The position numbers were made by a program, and so were the translations under genes. The notes under the pieces are model-generated. The model was not told the origin of the DNA and ran no database searches. It saw nothing but the letters and a program-made list of their open reading frames with translations. Shown here piece by piece: positions 6,274 through 14,518 of a DNA stretch of 30,057 nucleotides (position 1 is the stretch's first letter; every line of letters starts with the position of its first letter). The DNA lies in the NCBI GenBank assembly GCA_003577005.1, contig QEUW01000175.1, positions 1 to 30,057 of the forward strand, in the 5' to 3' direction. Source of the stretch: Chloroflexota bacterium. GTDB taxonomy: Bacteria > Chloroflexota > Anaerolineae > Caldilineales > Caldilineaceae.

Positions 6274-7460
6274 GCATGAAGATCACCGGGGTCAAGACCT
6301 TTATTGTGGACGGCGGTTTTCGTCCCTGGACCTTTGTCAAGGTCGAAACCAACGAAGATGGCCTGGTCGGCTGGGGCGACTGCACCGACTGGGGGTCGCC
6401 CGGTCCGGTGGCGGCGACGGTGGAACGCTACGCCGAGTGGGTAATCGGTCGCGACCCCATGCAGGTCGAGGCGATCTGGTGGGATCTGGCCACGGCCTCG
6501 CTGCGCCACGTGGGCGGGATCGCCTGGAAGGCCATGGCCGGCATTGACTCTGCCCTGTGGGACATCCGCGGCAAGGCGCTGGGGGCGCCCGTCTGGCAGT
6601 TGCTCGGCGGCAAGATGCGCGATTCGCTGCGCCTCTACTGGTCGCACTGCGGCACGGTGCGGGCGCGCTATGCGGAGAAACTGGGGCTGCCCAAGGTCGA
6701 GACGACCGACGACCTGCGCCGGCTGGCCGAGGAGGTGCGGGCGCACGGCTTTACCGCCATCAAGACTAACCTTTTCCCCCTCAAAGACCGGCCTGACACG
6801 GTGCCGCTCATGAGCCGCCTCAGCCACCATCCCGGCGACGCACCGCCCGACGCCATCCGCAATGCCGAGGCCGTGGTGGGGACCTTTCGCGAGGCGCTGG
6901 GGCCAGATGTCGGTATCGCCCTGGATGTGGCCTTTACCTACCGGCTGGGGGGCGCCATCAAGCTGGCGCGAGCGTTGGAGCCCTACGACCTCGTGTGGCT
7001 CGAAGTCGAGACGCTCGACCCCGATGCGCTGGCCCTGATCCGCCAGTCAACCAAGACGACCATCTGCACCGGTGAGAGCCTCTACGGTCTGCATCAGTAC
7101 AAACCCTTCTTCGAGCGCCACGCCCAGGACATCATCATGCCCGACCTGGCGTGGAACGGCATCACCATGGGCAAGAAGATCTGCGATATGGCCCACGCTT
7201 ACGATATTCTCATCGCACCGCATAACTGTCACAGCCCGCTCAATACCCTGGTGTCGGCCAGTGTAGCGGCCACTGTGCCCAACTTCTTTATCCTCGAATT
7301 CGACCAGGACGACGCCCCCTGGCGCGACGACCTACTGACGCACCCGTTGGAAATCGAGAACGGCCATCTCAAGCTGAGCGAACGGCCAGGGCTCGGGTCG
7401 GACCTGATCGAGGGGGAACTCCGCAAGCACCCACCGGGCCACTATCCGGGAGCAAGATAG
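6270..7460 (+). CDS. Mandelate racemase/muconate lactonizing enzyme family protein (probable sugar-acid dehydratase)
   Basis: This 396-residue enolase-superfamily member has the N-terminal capping domain (VKTFIVDGG...; AMAGIDSALWDIRGKALGAPVWQLLGG) and a C-terminal barrel. Visible catalytic positions are K165 (AIKTNLF), metal ligands D219 (IALDVAF), E245 (WLEVE) and E269 (CTGES), plus a likely dyad of D292 (MPDLAWNG) and H318 (APHNC), as in the mandelate racemase and galactonate dehydratase subgroups. The usual second Lys of the KxK motif is Asn here. Relatives abstract a proton next to a carboxylate and often dehydrate aldonic or uronic acids; which acid is unknown. The start ATG overlaps the previous stop by 4 bases, and a second ATG two codons later is an alternative. 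The 475-base spacer that follows is filled with repeats. Confidence 0.88.
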   Translation: MSMKITGVKTFIVDGGFRPWTFVKVETNEDGLVGWGDCTDWGSPGPVAATVERYAEWVIGRDPMQVEAIWWDLATASLRHVGGIAWKAMAGIDSALWDIRGKALGAPVWQLLGGKMRDSLRLYWSHCGTVRARYAEKLGLPKVETTDDLRRLAEEVRAHGFTAIKTNLFPLKDRPDTVPLMSRLSHHPGDAPPDAIRNAEAVVGTFREALGPDVGIALDVAFTYRLGGAIKLARALEPYDLVWLEVETLDPDALALIRQSTKTTICTGESLYGLHQYKPFFERHAQDIIMPDLAWNGITMGKKICDMAHAYDILIAPHNCHSPLNTLVSASVAATVPNFFILEFDQDDAPWRDDLLTHPLEIENGHLKLSERPGLGSDLIEGELRKHPPGHYPGAR

Positions 7461-7470
7461 GAAAATAGAA

Positions 7471-7663
7471 CACAGATTTGCCGGATGTTCACAGATCACT
7501 ATCTTGGCAGATTGAATTCAACGCCAAGACGCAGAGGAGCAAAGACGCAAAGCTTGAGCAGTAGCAATCCTTGGCGTCTTTGCATCCTTGTGTCTTGGCG
7601 TTAAAAGTGCATCCATAGAGACGGATGTTTGGCTTTCTATCGGTGAAATCTGTGTGATCTGTG
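7471..7663. repeat. Nested inverted repeat with AACGCCAAGAC-type arms
   Basis: Arm 7520-7552 pairs with 7570-7602 at 27 of 33 positions; both contain AACGCCAAGAC and GCAAAGACGC. Outer matching pieces flank it: CACAGATTT (7471-7479) and CACAGATCAC (7490-7499) on the left, and the reverse complements within 7646-7663 on the right. No gene is seen between 7461 and 7935. Confidence 0.75.
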
Positions 7664-7692
7664 CCCCATTTTCTCCGCCGTTAGCGGGAGCT

Positions 7693-7765
7693 GGGTAGCG
7701 CCGCAGAATCGCGTGGACGGGGCAACAGAGTGCGTCGCACTCCACGGTTTCCAACGACGCTATCC
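7693..7765. repeat. Nested palindrome around a GTGCGTCGCAC core
   Basis: GAGTGCGTCGCACTC at 7728-7742 is palindromic apart from its central base. It is flanked by CGTGGA (7712-7717) and TCCACG (7741-7746), and outside these by GGGTAGCG (7693-7700) and CGCTATCC (7758-7765), which pair at 7 of 8 bases. Its layout resembles the 516-744 and 7798-7873 elements. Confidence 0.55.
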
Positions 7766-7797
7766 GGGAGCTGTATTTATGGGGAATATTAAATAGC

Positions 7798-7873
7798 AGT
7801 TACGCAGTTGCTCAGGTGCGATGCACTTGAAAAGTGCGTTGCACCTCTGGAGAACGAATCCAACTGCGTAACT
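7798..7873. repeat. Nested inverted repeat: perfect 13-bp outer arms and 15-bp inner hairpin
   Basis: Outer arms 7798-7810 and 7861-7873 are exact reverse complements. The inner arms 7814-7828 and 7832-7846 differ at two positions that become G-U pairs in RNA, around a 3-base loop. Each inner arm holds a core variant (GTGCGATGCAC, GTGCGTTGCAC). It lies beyond the 3' end of the transaldolase gene. Confidence 0.8.
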
Positions 7874-7935
7874 TCTATCAAGAAAGTATCCGCAAAAATC
7901 CGTCCAATCCGCCTAATCCGCGGTTTATTTTCAGG

Positions 7936-9060
7936 TCAGGCGGCAACAGCCGAACCTTGCAGTTCGCGGCGCTTTTGCTCGATCTCTTTGAGCAATTCGT
8001 TGTACGAATCGGCAAATTTCTTGACACCATCCACCTCGAGTTCGTCGGCGACCTGTTTCATGCTGATGCCCAGCTCGGCCAACCGGGCAAAGAGTGCCTC
8101 GGCCTCGTCCACCCCCTGCGTCACCGTTTGGGCAATGACGCCGTGGTCGCGGAAAGCATCCAGCGTCTTGAGCGGCATGGTGTTGACCGTGTGCGGGCCG
8201 ATGAGCGGGTCCACATACAGGAGGTCGGGGTAGTTGGGGTTTTTGGTGCTGGTGCTGGCCCAGAGCGGGCGTTGGAGCTGCGCCCCGGCTGCGGCCAGTT
8301 TTTCCCATCGAGCGCCGCTAAATTTCTGTTGAAACTGGGCGTAGGCCAGTTTGGCGTTGGCGACGGCGGCCTTTCCAAGCAGCGATTGGAGTTGGCGGCC
8401 ATCGTGGGCAGCCAGCTTCTCGAGCTTGCCATCGACATTGGTGTCTACCCGGCTGACAAAAAAGCTGGCGACCGAGGCAATCTGGTCGATGGGTTGGCCG
8501 GCAGCAAGCCGTTTTTCCAACCCCTGAAAGTAAGCCTCCTTGACGGCGGCGTAGCGCTCCAGGCCAAAGATCAGCGTCACGTTGATATTGATCCCATCGC
8601 CGATCAGCTGGCGGATGGCGTCGATGCCCGGTTTGGTGGCCGGCACTTTGACCATGACGTTGGGGCGATCCACCGCGGCAAAGAGACGGCGCGCCTCGGC
8701 GATGGTGGCGTCGGCATCGTAGGCCAGGTCGGGCGCAACCTCGATGCTCACATAGCCATCGCGCCGGTTACTCTTCTCATAGACGGGGCGCAACACATCG
8801 GCCGCGGCCTGGATATCGGCGACGGCAAGCGTTTCGAAGATCGCCTTGGCGTCCTGCGAGCCGGCAACCAACTGTTGGAGATCGTCCTGATAGGCCGGGC
8901 TGGTGGCGATCGCCTGTTGGAAAATGGTGGGATTTGATGTAACACCGGTTAGGCCTTCATCGACCAACTGCTTGAGCTCACCGCTCTGCACCATGCTCCG
9001 TTCGATGTAATCGAGCCAGATGCTCTGGCCTAGCTGCTGTAATTTTTGAATCTGGTTCAT
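7936..9060 (-). CDS. tal: Transaldolase
   Basis: Transaldolase moves a dihydroxyacetone unit between sedoheptulose 7-phosphate and glyceraldehyde 3-phosphate in the non-oxidative pentose phosphate pathway. The 374-residue protein carries the diagnostic N-terminal motif GVTSNPTIF (residues 39-47), the Schiff-base lysine K138 in VMVKVPAT, the NINVTLIF strand, and [11 protein letters not shown] near the C-terminus. Its length fits the long transaldolase class seen in actinobacteria and others, rather than the 220-residue MipB/TalC class. The frame extends 10 codons upstream, but the ATG at 9060 has AGGAG 9 bases before it and matches family N-termini ([19 protein letters not shown]). A promoter and a start-site hairpin lie upstream. 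The gene is divergent from trxA. Confidence 0.95.
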   Translation of the reverse strand: MNQIQKLQQLGQSIWLDYIERSMVQSGELKQLVDEGLTGVTSNPTIFQQAIATSPAYQDDLQQLVAGSQDAKAIFETLAVADIQAAADVLRPVYEKSNRRDGYVSIEVAPDLAYDADATIAEARRLFAAVDRPNVMVKVPATKPGIDAIRQLIGDGININVTLIFGLERYAAVKEAYFQGLEKRLAAGQPIDQIASVASFFVSRVDTNVDGKLEKLAAHDGRQLQSLLGKAAVANAKLAYAQFQQKFSGARWEKLAAAGAQLQRPLWASTSTKNPNYPDLLYVDPLIGPHTVNTMPLKTLDAFRDHGVIAQTVTQGVDEAEALFARLAELGISMKQVADELEVDGVKKFADSYNELLKEIEQKRRELQGSAVAA

Positions 9061-9126
9061 TCTCTGCTCTCCTTTGATGCACGATCTCACTCAGGAGCCG
9101 CTTCCGGATCGATAGCTCCAGGGTGC

Positions 9127-9148
9127 GGCGTCGTCGGCGCACGACGCC
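9127..9148 (-). promoter_or_regulatory. Perfect hairpin at the predicted transcription start of tal
   Basis: GGCGTCGT (9127-9134) and ACGACGCC (9141-9148) are exact reverse complements around a 6-base loop, directly downstream of the tal -10 box. It could be an operator covering the start point or a 5' stabilising hairpin in the mRNA. Confidence 0.5.
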
Positions 9149-9178
9149 ATTATAGCGAATCTGGCCCAGGTAGGGCAA
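9149..9178 (-). promoter_or_regulatory. Promoter for tal
   Basis: On the minus strand a perfect TATAAT (9149-9154) follows TTGCCC (9173-9178) with an 18-base spacer. Transcription would begin near 9142, giving an 80-base leader. Confidence 0.55.
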
Positions 9179-9204
9179 GATGGCATCTTATCCCACGCGC
9201 CAGT

Positions 9205-9233
9205 TTGACAAAAGCGGCAAAGCGGGGTACTAT
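9205..9233 (+). promoter_or_regulatory. Sigma70-type promoter for trxA
   Basis: A perfect TTGACA at 9205-9210 and TACTAT at 9228-9233 are 17 bases apart. Transcription would start near 9240, leaving a leader of about 115 bases before the trxA start. Confidence 0.75.
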
Positions 9234-9355
9234 ATTTTTCGTAGTGCAACTTACTGCGGCGTGGGGTGTTCTGCGCAACAATATACGGACAGTGCCGCAC
9301 GTACGAACTAGTGCCCGGTGCGGCAGACTCTTGCATTTGCATAAAGGAGAGATGC

Positions 9356-9712
9356 ATGGCGAAGCCAATTCAGGTGACGGACCAGACCTTTGACGAGAAG
9401 GTTATCAACTCTGACAAGCCGATTCTGGTGGACTTTTGGGCCGAGTGGTGTGGCCCGTGCAAGCGGATCGCACCGGTGCTCGAAGAGCTGGCAGTGGAAC
9501 TCGAAGACCAACTGGTCATCGGTAAGCTCGATGTCGATGAAAACCCGGACACCTCCCAGGCGTACGGGGTCCTCAGCATTCCGACGCTCCTGTTGTTTAA
9601 GGGGGGAGAGCCGGTAGACCGTATCGTTGGCGCCTATCCCAAGGCGCAATTATTGAAGCGGCTGGAGCCCCACCTGAGCGGGCAGTCCGAAGACGCCGCG
9701 GTTGAGGCGTAG
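9356..9712 (+). CDS. trxA: Thioredoxin
   Basis: This is a compact 118-residue thioredoxin, the general protein disulfide reductase of the cytoplasm. The active site W31-C-G-P-C35 and the cis-proline P76 (SIPTLLLF) are in place, and the fold pattern ([41 protein letters not shown]) is complete. A short acidic tail (SEDAAVEA) extends past the domain. The frame is open upstream to 9266, but the ATG at 9356 has AAAGGAGAG just before it and gives the normal thioredoxin N-terminus. It has its own TTGACA promoter and is followed by an intrinsic terminator, so it is probably monocistronic. No thioredoxin reductase gene is nearby. Confidence 0.96.
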   Translation: MAKPIQVTDQTFDEKVINSDKPILVDFWAEWCGPCKRIAPVLEELAVELEDQLVIGKLDVDENPDTSQAYGVLSIPTLLLFKGGEPVDRIVGAYPKAQLLKRLEPHLSGQSEDAAVEA

Positions 9713-9720
9713 GTACTGGC

Positions 9721-9747
9721 GCGTTGCACGCATAGCGCGCGATGCAC
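9721..9747. repeat. Weak copy of the GTGCG-type core repeat
   Basis: GCGTTGCAC (9721-9729) and GCGATGCAC (9739-9747) lie 18 bases apart in the trxA-trpB spacer and match the core half-sites seen at 7814-7846. The nested arms are not preserved. Confidence 0.35.
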
Positions 9748-9787
9748 CTCAGGGGTTGCCTGGCGCGATATAGCACGCCTTAGCACG

Positions 9788-9818
9788 AAGGGACGACTAT
9801 CCAAGTCGTCCCTTTTTT
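9788..9818 (+). terminator. Intrinsic terminator after trxA
   Basis: GGGACGACT (9790-9798) pairs perfectly with AGTCGTCCC (9804-9812) around a 5-base loop, and six T follow at 9813-9818. It begins about 75 bases after the trxA stop. Confidence 0.92.
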
Positions 9819-9820
9819 GT

Positions 9821-9847
9821 TTGTCACCTTGCCGGCAGTGGTATAAT
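9821..9847 (+). promoter_or_regulatory. Extended -10 promoter for trpB
   Basis: A perfect TATAAT at 9842-9847 is preceded by TGG (extended -10). TTGTCA at 9821-9826 is a fair -35 box but only 15 bases away. It starts directly after the trxA terminator. Confidence 0.65.
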
Positions 9848-9891
9848 CTTGAAACTGTTATCTTCCCCACCGATAATCCAGGAGAAAGCCA

Positions 9892-11265
9892 ATGAGCAAG
9901 CTGACCAAGATCGTTCTTGACGAACGTGACATGCCCACGCACTGGTACAACATCAACGGCGATCTGCCCGCTGCCGGCGTCACGTTGCCCCCGCCCATCC
10001 ACCCTGCCACCCACCAACCGCTGGGGCCGGCGGACCTGGCGCCCCTCTTCCCTATGGCGCTGATCCAGCAGGAAGTGAGCGCCGAACGCTACATCGAGAT
10101 CCCCGACGAGGTGCAGGAGATCTACAAACTGTGGCGCCCGACGCCGCTCTATCGCGCCCATCGCTGGGAAAAAGCACTGGGCACACCGGCCAAAATCTAC
10201 TATAAATATGAAGGAACCAGCCCGGCCGGCAGCCACAAACCCAACACGGCGGTGCCGCAGGCCTATTACAACATGAAGGAAGGGGTCAAGCGCATCAGCA
10301 CCGAGACCGGCGCCGGGCAGTGGGGCAGCGCGCTCGCCTTTGCCTGCCAGATGTTTGGCATCGAGTGCAAGGTCTATATGGTCAAGGTGAGCTACGAACA
10401 GAAGCCCTATCGCAAACTGCTCATGCAGACCTGGGGCGCCACCGTCGTCGCCAGCCCCAGCGACCAGACCAACGCCGGGCGCGCCATCCTCGCCCAGCAG
10501 CCGGATAGCACCGGCAGCCTGGGGATCGCCATCTCCGAAGCGGTGGAAGAGGCGGCGATGCGCGATGACACCAAGTATGCGCTGGGCAGCGTGCTCAACC
10601 ATGTCCTGCTCCACCAGACGGTGATCGGCCAGGAGGTGATCAAGCAGCTTGAACTCTTTGGCGCCGACTGGCCTGATCTGGTGGTTGCCTGTACGGGCGG
10701 CGGCAGCAACTTTGGCGGTTTCGCTTTCCCCTTTGTGCGCGAAAATGTGGTCAACGGCAAATCAAGCCGCATCCTCGCCGTGGAGCCGGCCGCCGCCCCC
10801 AGCCTGACGCGCGGACGCTACGCCTACGACTTTGGCGATACGGGCAAGATGACACCGCTGATCAAGATGCACACCCTCGGCCACGACTTTATCCCTGCAC
10901 CGATCCACGCCGGTGGGCTGCGCTATCACGGCATGAGCGCCCAGGTGAGCGCGCTCAAGGAGGCCGGTCTGATCAACGCGATTGGGTTGCACCAGCGCGA
11001 GATCTTCGACGCCGCCCTCAGCTTTACGCGCGCCGAAGGAATCTTGCCGGCGCCCGAACCTTCACACGCTATCGCCGCTGTGCGCGGAGAGGCGCTGCGC
11101 TGCAAGGAAAGCGGCGAGGCGAAGACCATCGTCTTCAACCTGTGCGGTCACGGCCACTTTGACCTGGCAGCCTACGAATCGCACCTGGCCGGCAAGCTGG
11201 AGGACTTCGAATACCCCGCCGAGGCGATCGAACGGAGCCTGGCGGCCTTGCCCCAGGTGGCCTGA
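9892..11265 (+). CDS. trpB: Tryptophan synthase beta chain, TrpB2 type
   Basis: The 457-residue protein is a fold-type II PLP enzyme joining indole and serine to give tryptophan. K116 in GSHKPNTAV is the PLP lysine, [13 protein letters not shown] is the substrate-carboxylate loop, and CTGGGSN at 267-273 holds the PLP phosphate. Several features mark the TrpB2 group rather than TrpB1: the longer N-terminus with [15 protein letters not shown], the K-P-N-T-A variant of the lysine motif, and the length (TrpB1 is about 400). TrpB2 enzymes generally do not form the classical complex with TrpA and are thought to salvage or scavenge indole, or to act with other partners. No trpA or other trp gene is in the window. 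The ATG has AGGAGA upstream, and a TATAAT promoter precedes it. Confidence 0.93.
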   Translation: MSKLTKIVLDERDMPTHWYNINGDLPAAGVTLPPPIHPATHQPLGPADLAPLFPMALIQQEVSAERYIEIPDEVQEIYKLWRPTPLYRAHRWEKALGTPAKIYYKYEGTSPAGSHKPNTAVPQAYYNMKEGVKRISTETGAGQWGSALAFACQMFGIECKVYMVKVSYEQKPYRKLLMQTWGATVVASPSDQTNAGRAILAQQPDSTGSLGIAISEAVEEAAMRDDTKYALGSVLNHVLLHQTVIGQEVIKQLELFGADWPDLVVACTGGGSNFGGFAFPFVRENVVNGKSSRILAVEPAAAPSLTRGRYAYDFGDTGKMTPLIKMHTLGHDFIPAPIHAGGLRYHGMSAQVSALKEAGLINAIGLHQREIFDAALSFTRAEGILPAPEPSHAIAAVRGEALRCKESGEAKTIVFNLCGHGHFDLAAYESHLAGKLEDFEYPAEAIERSLAALPQVA

Positions 11266-11269
11266 TAAG

Positions 11270-11338
11270 TGACGAGTGATGAGTGAGCTCTGATTCACTC
11301 ATCACTCGTCATTCATTACTCATCACTCATTACTCATC
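11270..11338. terminator. 17-bp hairpin within a heptamer repeat array between convergent genes
   Basis: Arm 11270-11286 is the exact reverse complement of 11295-11311, with an 8-base loop, between the convergent trpB and M50 genes. The right side is six tandem heptamers of ACTCATC type (11297-11338, some with one or two changes); the left side is two inverted units. The array runs over the M50 stop codon at 11334-11336. It could stop transcription from both sides, although no T-run is present. Confidence 0.65.
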
Positions 11339-12119
11339 CCCGCCGGCCCCGCCCCCGCGCCTGGACGACGCGGCGCGGCGGGGCGACCAGCAACTCCACG
11401 CTCCACAACACAGCCAGGATCAAGAGGTCTAGTAAGGCCGTAAAGAGCAAGGCGCCCGTTACCAATTCGAGTGTCGGTGTGAGCCAGGCCAGTGCCTCGG
11501 CAAAGGGCCCGACGGGAAACCCCAGGATCAAGTAGACGGAGACAATCGCTGCCAGATAGAGCAAGAGCGGCTTGAGGGGCTCGCGGTCGCTGGAACTGGG
11601 CATCATGGCGTTGGCTATGGCGAAAAGCAGATAGGCCCAGAGTGCGCCGTCAGCGTTGCCCAACGCCGACCAGAAGCCGGTCAGACCATCGCTCCACCGC
11701 CCCTGTGCGATCAACGCCGAGATGCGGTCGGCGGCGAAGATATGATTGGCAATGACGGCGATAAAGGCAGTTCCTACGAGCAGCGGTGCGATCCCCACGA
11801 GGCTGTCCTGCCAGAGGACGCCGCGCTGGACGCTCACACTGCCCAGGCCAATCGTCTTCCCCTGCATTTTGGGCCAGACGCGAAATTTGCCCGCCTTCAA
11901 CCCCAGCAGGCGAGCGGTCGCCCAGTGTGCAGCTTCGTGAATAAAGATGCCGGGCAGCAGCAGCAGAAAGAGGACCAGGGTGGCGAGGCGGACATCGCGG
12001 GTCATAAAAAAGACAACCCACTGCACCCGCTGGCTCACCTGGTGGCTGAGCCACACCAATGCCAGAAGGGCCAGACCAAATAGGAACAGTAGGGAAAGGG
12101 CCTCGCCAGGGTTAACCAT
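11334..12119 (-). CDS. M50-type (site-2 protease-like) membrane metalloprotease
   Basis: This 261-residue integral membrane protein has about six hydrophobic segments. Its zinc motif H61-E-A-A-H65 lies inside the second segment (LLLLPGIFIHEAAHWATARLLG), as in intramembrane S2P proteases. A later motif, NAMMPSSSD with D178, is in the right place for the third zinc ligand. No PDZ domain is present. S2P-type proteases cut membrane-embedded or anchored substrates such as anti-sigma factors or signal-peptide remnants; the target here is unknown. The ORF ends in a basic tail (PPRRVVQARGRGRRG). The start lies 3 bases after the stop of the NTF2-like lipoprotein gene, so the two are co-transcribed and probably coupled. 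The ribosome site is weak, as expected for coupling. Confidence 0.75.
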   Translation of the reverse strand: MVNPGEALSLLFLFGLALLALVWLSHQVSQRVQWVVFFMTRDVRLATLVLFLLLLPGIFIHEAAHWATARLLGLKAGKFRVWPKMQGKTIGLGSVSVQRGVLWQDSLVGIAPLLVGTAFIAVIANHIFAADRISALIAQGRWSDGLTGFWSALGNADGALWAYLLFAIANAMMPSSSDREPLKPLLLYLAAIVSVYLILGFPVGPFAEALAWLTPTLELVTGALLFTALLDLLILAVLWSVELLVAPPRRVVQARGRGRRG

Positions 12120-12122
12120 GCG

Positions 12123-12665
12123 CTATGGGGATGCGTCCAAAGATGCCGGCTCCAGATTGTAGGTCAGGCTCTCGATCAGCCAACAGCGCCCTCGCTGCAC
12201 CAACACCCAGCGGTCGCCGGCGGGCGAAATTTCGTCACCGATCCGCGTCGTGGCCGTCACTACGGCCCGCCCGGCGTCGATCTCGATCACAAGATCGGCG
12301 GGTGTCGCCTGCTGGGGTGCGCCAGGGAAAACGGTGCGGACATAGCGGTGTCGAATGGCGTCTTTGTCCAGCCAGAACTGGTCGTCGTCCGGGTTCGTGG
12401 GCGTGTTCTTGGCGTCAGACACAAAGCCGCCGTCTGCCCACAAGTCCATCAAGGGATCGATCTCCTGCTTTACCACCAGTTCCCCTTCAGCGGCCAGCAA
12501 CGCACGGATAGCTGCTTCATCGCCGGCATCTGGCGGCAAGGACAGTGTACAAGAACCTGTCTGCACCTGGGCGCCGGGATCGAACGGCCAGGCGCAGGCG
12601 CCGACACCCGACACAAGCAGGACAAAGAGAACAACCATGTAACAGCGTTGCGGGAAGGTGTTCAT
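12123..12665 (-). CDS. Putative lipoprotein with an NTF2-like domain
   Basis: From the ATG at 12665 the protein is 180 residues long. It begins with a signal peptide ([15 protein letters not shown]) ending in a lipobox-like G-V-G-A-C, so it is probably anchored on the outer face of the membrane. The mature part ([74 protein letters not shown]) follows the helix-then-sheet pattern of SnoaL/NTF2-like domains, which bind small molecules or serve as association modules. The frame is open upstream to 12920, but the stretch before 12665 lacks a domain and precedes the signal peptide. The ribosome site is poor, so the start is uncertain (12755 and 12638 are alternatives). The downstream M50 gene follows after 3 bases. 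Function is unknown. Confidence 0.65.
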   Translation of the reverse strand: MNTFPQRCYMVVLFVLLVSGVGACAWPFDPGAQVQTGSCTLSLPPDAGDEAAIRALLAAEGELVVKQEIDPLMDLWADGGFVSDAKNTPTNPDDDQFWLDKDAIRHRYVRTVFPGAPQQATPADLVIEIDAGRAVVTATTRIGDEISPAGDRWVLVQRGRCWLIESLTYNLEPASLDASP

Positions 12666-12849
12666 AGGACGCAGAAATGGCAGCAAAACGAGGACGGGTG
12701 TGGGCGCCAGCGCAACGGTTAGAGCGACCTTCCCACACGATTGCCAGCGGCGCATGATCTGGCGTAAACTTGATAAATCCAATGGTAAAAGATAATAAAG
12801 CCCCTCAGTCCCGGTTTTGCGTTCCCTGCCTCCGTATAACCTGGTTGTG

Positions 12850-13548
12850 CTATAAAGCACGCAAGAACAATTGGCGGACAAAATCCGCCTGGACGGCGAG
12901 CGTCTCTTCGACGGTGCCATAGCGGGCGGATGTGACCTTGAAGAGCACGATGCCGTCGTTTAGCGTACGGCGTTCATCGGGGAAAAGATAAAAATAGTAA
13001 GCAATCTGTTCGGTAGCATGCTCGTCACCGGGCATCTGTTTCTTTGCCTCGATCCAGAGGCCATAGAGATCGCCCCCTTCAGCGAGCGGTATGGTGTGCG
13101 AGCCGAGATTGTACTGCCAGCCGTCGGCATCATAGCAGATGTCGGGGGCGTGGAACGGTTGCGAACTGCGCCCGCCGATCAGGCTGAGCCAGAGATGCTG
13201 GCCTGCGCTGTTGAAATAGAGACGCTGGACATACTGTTCTGGGTCCAGCAGGATCATGACCTCCTGATTGGTCTCAGGCACATCCTCCCCGACCCAATCT
13301 CCCACCGTGAGCGGCACGTCCTCCAGGTTGGCGTCGAGGTCAAAACGGGCGTTGGCAAGAACCGTGCGTTCGCGATTGGTGCGCTGCCAGAAATCCAGAT
13401 CGGCGATATAGGTGTAGACGTCGTCGCGCGCCGCAGCCTGTTGCCCCAGTAGAGATGGGGCGATCTCCGGCAGGTAGACGAGCACAGCACCGGCCAGAAG
13501 CAAAACGATAATGATCACACTACGCACCGGGGTGCCGATCCGGATCAT
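12850..13548 (-). CDS. Exosortase-associated EpsI family protein
   Basis: The protein of 232 residues has one N-terminal membrane segment ([17 protein letters not shown]) followed by an exported domain. Its landmarks [25 protein letters not shown] and especially the [14 protein letters not shown] segment (Cys and Gly-Trp) match EpsI/DUF3485 proteins, which occur beside or fused to exosortases and are tied to exopolysaccharide and surface-protein processing. I chose the ATG at 13548, which has GGAG 9 bases upstream; ATG 13563 and GTG 13596 are in-frame alternatives without a clear ribosome site. The exosortase gene lies 121 bases upstream on the same strand. The exact biochemical role of EpsI is not settled; involvement with the sorting enzyme is inferred from this pairing. 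Confidence 0.82.
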   Translation of the reverse strand: MIRIGTPVRSVIIIVLLLAGAVLVYLPEIAPSLLGQQAAARDDVYTYIADLDFWQRTNRERTVLANARFDLDANLEDVPLTVGDWVGEDVPETNQEVMILLDPEQYVQRLYFNSAGQHLWLSLIGGRSSQPFHAPDICYDADGWQYNLGSHTIPLAEGGDLYGLWIEAKKQMPGDEHATEQIAYYFYLFPDERRTLNDGIVLFKVTSARYGTVEETLAVQADFVRQLFLRAL

Positions 13549-13669
13549 GCCTTGCTGCTCCATCGGGGCGCGTATGTAGAGGAAGGGTCGCCGCACGCAT
13601 ACATATCGTCATTATAACGGTAGCGGGCAAAAGAGACAATTTGGCACAGATACCCGCCGTCTCCACCCA

Positions 13670-14518
13670 CTAGATCACATCCATGCGGAAGGTACGCGCC
13701 TGGAGCAGCCGTGTAAGCGGGAACATCAGCAGAAAGACGCCGACGAAGAAGGCGATCCCCGAGTAATCATGATAAAAGGTGAAGGCGGCGTCGGCCCCAT
13801 AGGCGCGAGCCACAAAGAGCAGCGACGCCACCCGCAAAATATTGCCCAACATTGCCAGCGGCACAGCCATCAGCACCAGCGCCAGCCGGCCCCACAAGGG
13901 ACCAGACAACAAATAGGCCGCCAGCGCCATCAGCGAGGTAAGGGCAATCATCGAGTTGATCCCGCTACACTGGGCACCGATGACCATTTCGGCATTGGGC
14001 AACGTCACTGCGTTGCCCACGATCGACACGTCCAGCCCCAAGAAGCGCACCAGGCCACCGGCGCAGACACCAGTAAAGAGCGCCAGCGGCAACGTGACCC
14101 GGTCGATCATCGGCAGGGGCACCATGAGCAGCAAGTAGGCAAGCGGAAACAGGAGCTTGCGCAATACACCGGTCCCTGCCAGGCTCCAGACCAGCCCGGC
14201 GAGCAACCCGATCATGGCGCAGGCGGCGAGATAAAAGGCCCGGTTGGCAATACAGAGCAGAAAGAGGCCCAACATAGCCACCACTGTGAGCAGCGGCGCC
14301 AGACTCCGGTCTGGCTGCGCTGGGGGAAAGGAACGGTCGTTGCGTATCCGCTGAACCACCAGAAAGAGGGTAACGAGCGGGATCAGCACGCCGTGGCTGT
14401 AGTAGTCATTGCCCATCCATTCGCGCCAGAGCCACTGCCAGACGGGCCAGGTGAGGAGAAAAAAGCAGCCGGCGACCAGCGCCGGAACTACCAGCGAACG
14501 CACAGAAAGACGGTTCAT
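13670..14518 (-). CDS. Exosortase/archaeosortase family transpeptidase
   Basis: This is a polytopic membrane protein of 282 residues with about eight hydrophobic segments. The predicted catalytic triad of the exosortase family is visible: C184 (VIGAQCSGINSM), R229 (LGNILRVASL) and H250 (TFYHDYSG). The N-terminal YYSHGVLIP and LPMIDRVTLPL segments are also typical. Exosortases recognise a C-terminal PEP-CTERM-like tail, cut it and probably transfer the protein to a membrane or surface acceptor. Here it is next to an EpsI homologue. No protein in the window shows a clear sorting tail, so substrates must be encoded elsewhere. ATG 14518 has AGGGTGG just upstream; a GTG two codons earlier is an alternative. 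The specific exosortase subtype cannot be assigned by eye. Confidence 0.88.
   Translation of the reverse strand: MNRLSVRSLVVPALVAGCFFLLTWPVWQWLWREWMGNDYYSHGVLIPLVTLFLVVQRIRNDRSFPPAQPDRSLAPLLTVVAMLGLFLLCIANRAFYLAACAMIGLLAGLVWSLAGTGVLRKLLFPLAYLLLMVPLPMIDRVTLPLALFTGVCAGGLVRFLGLDVSIVGNAVTLPNAEMVIGAQCSGINSMIALTSLMALAAYLLSGPLWGRLALVLMAVPLAMLGNILRVASLLFVARAYGADAAFTFYHDYSGIAFFVGVFLLMFPLTRLLQARTFRMDVI

Noticed and set aside
7834..8937. 367-codon plus-strand open frame
   Set aside because: Antisense shadow of the transaldolase gene; the minus strand has full transaldolase motifs, a promoter and a ribosome site.
9634..10614. 326-codon minus-strand open frame
   Set aside because: Antisense to trpB; it has no motif and crosses the trxA terminator and the trpB promoter.
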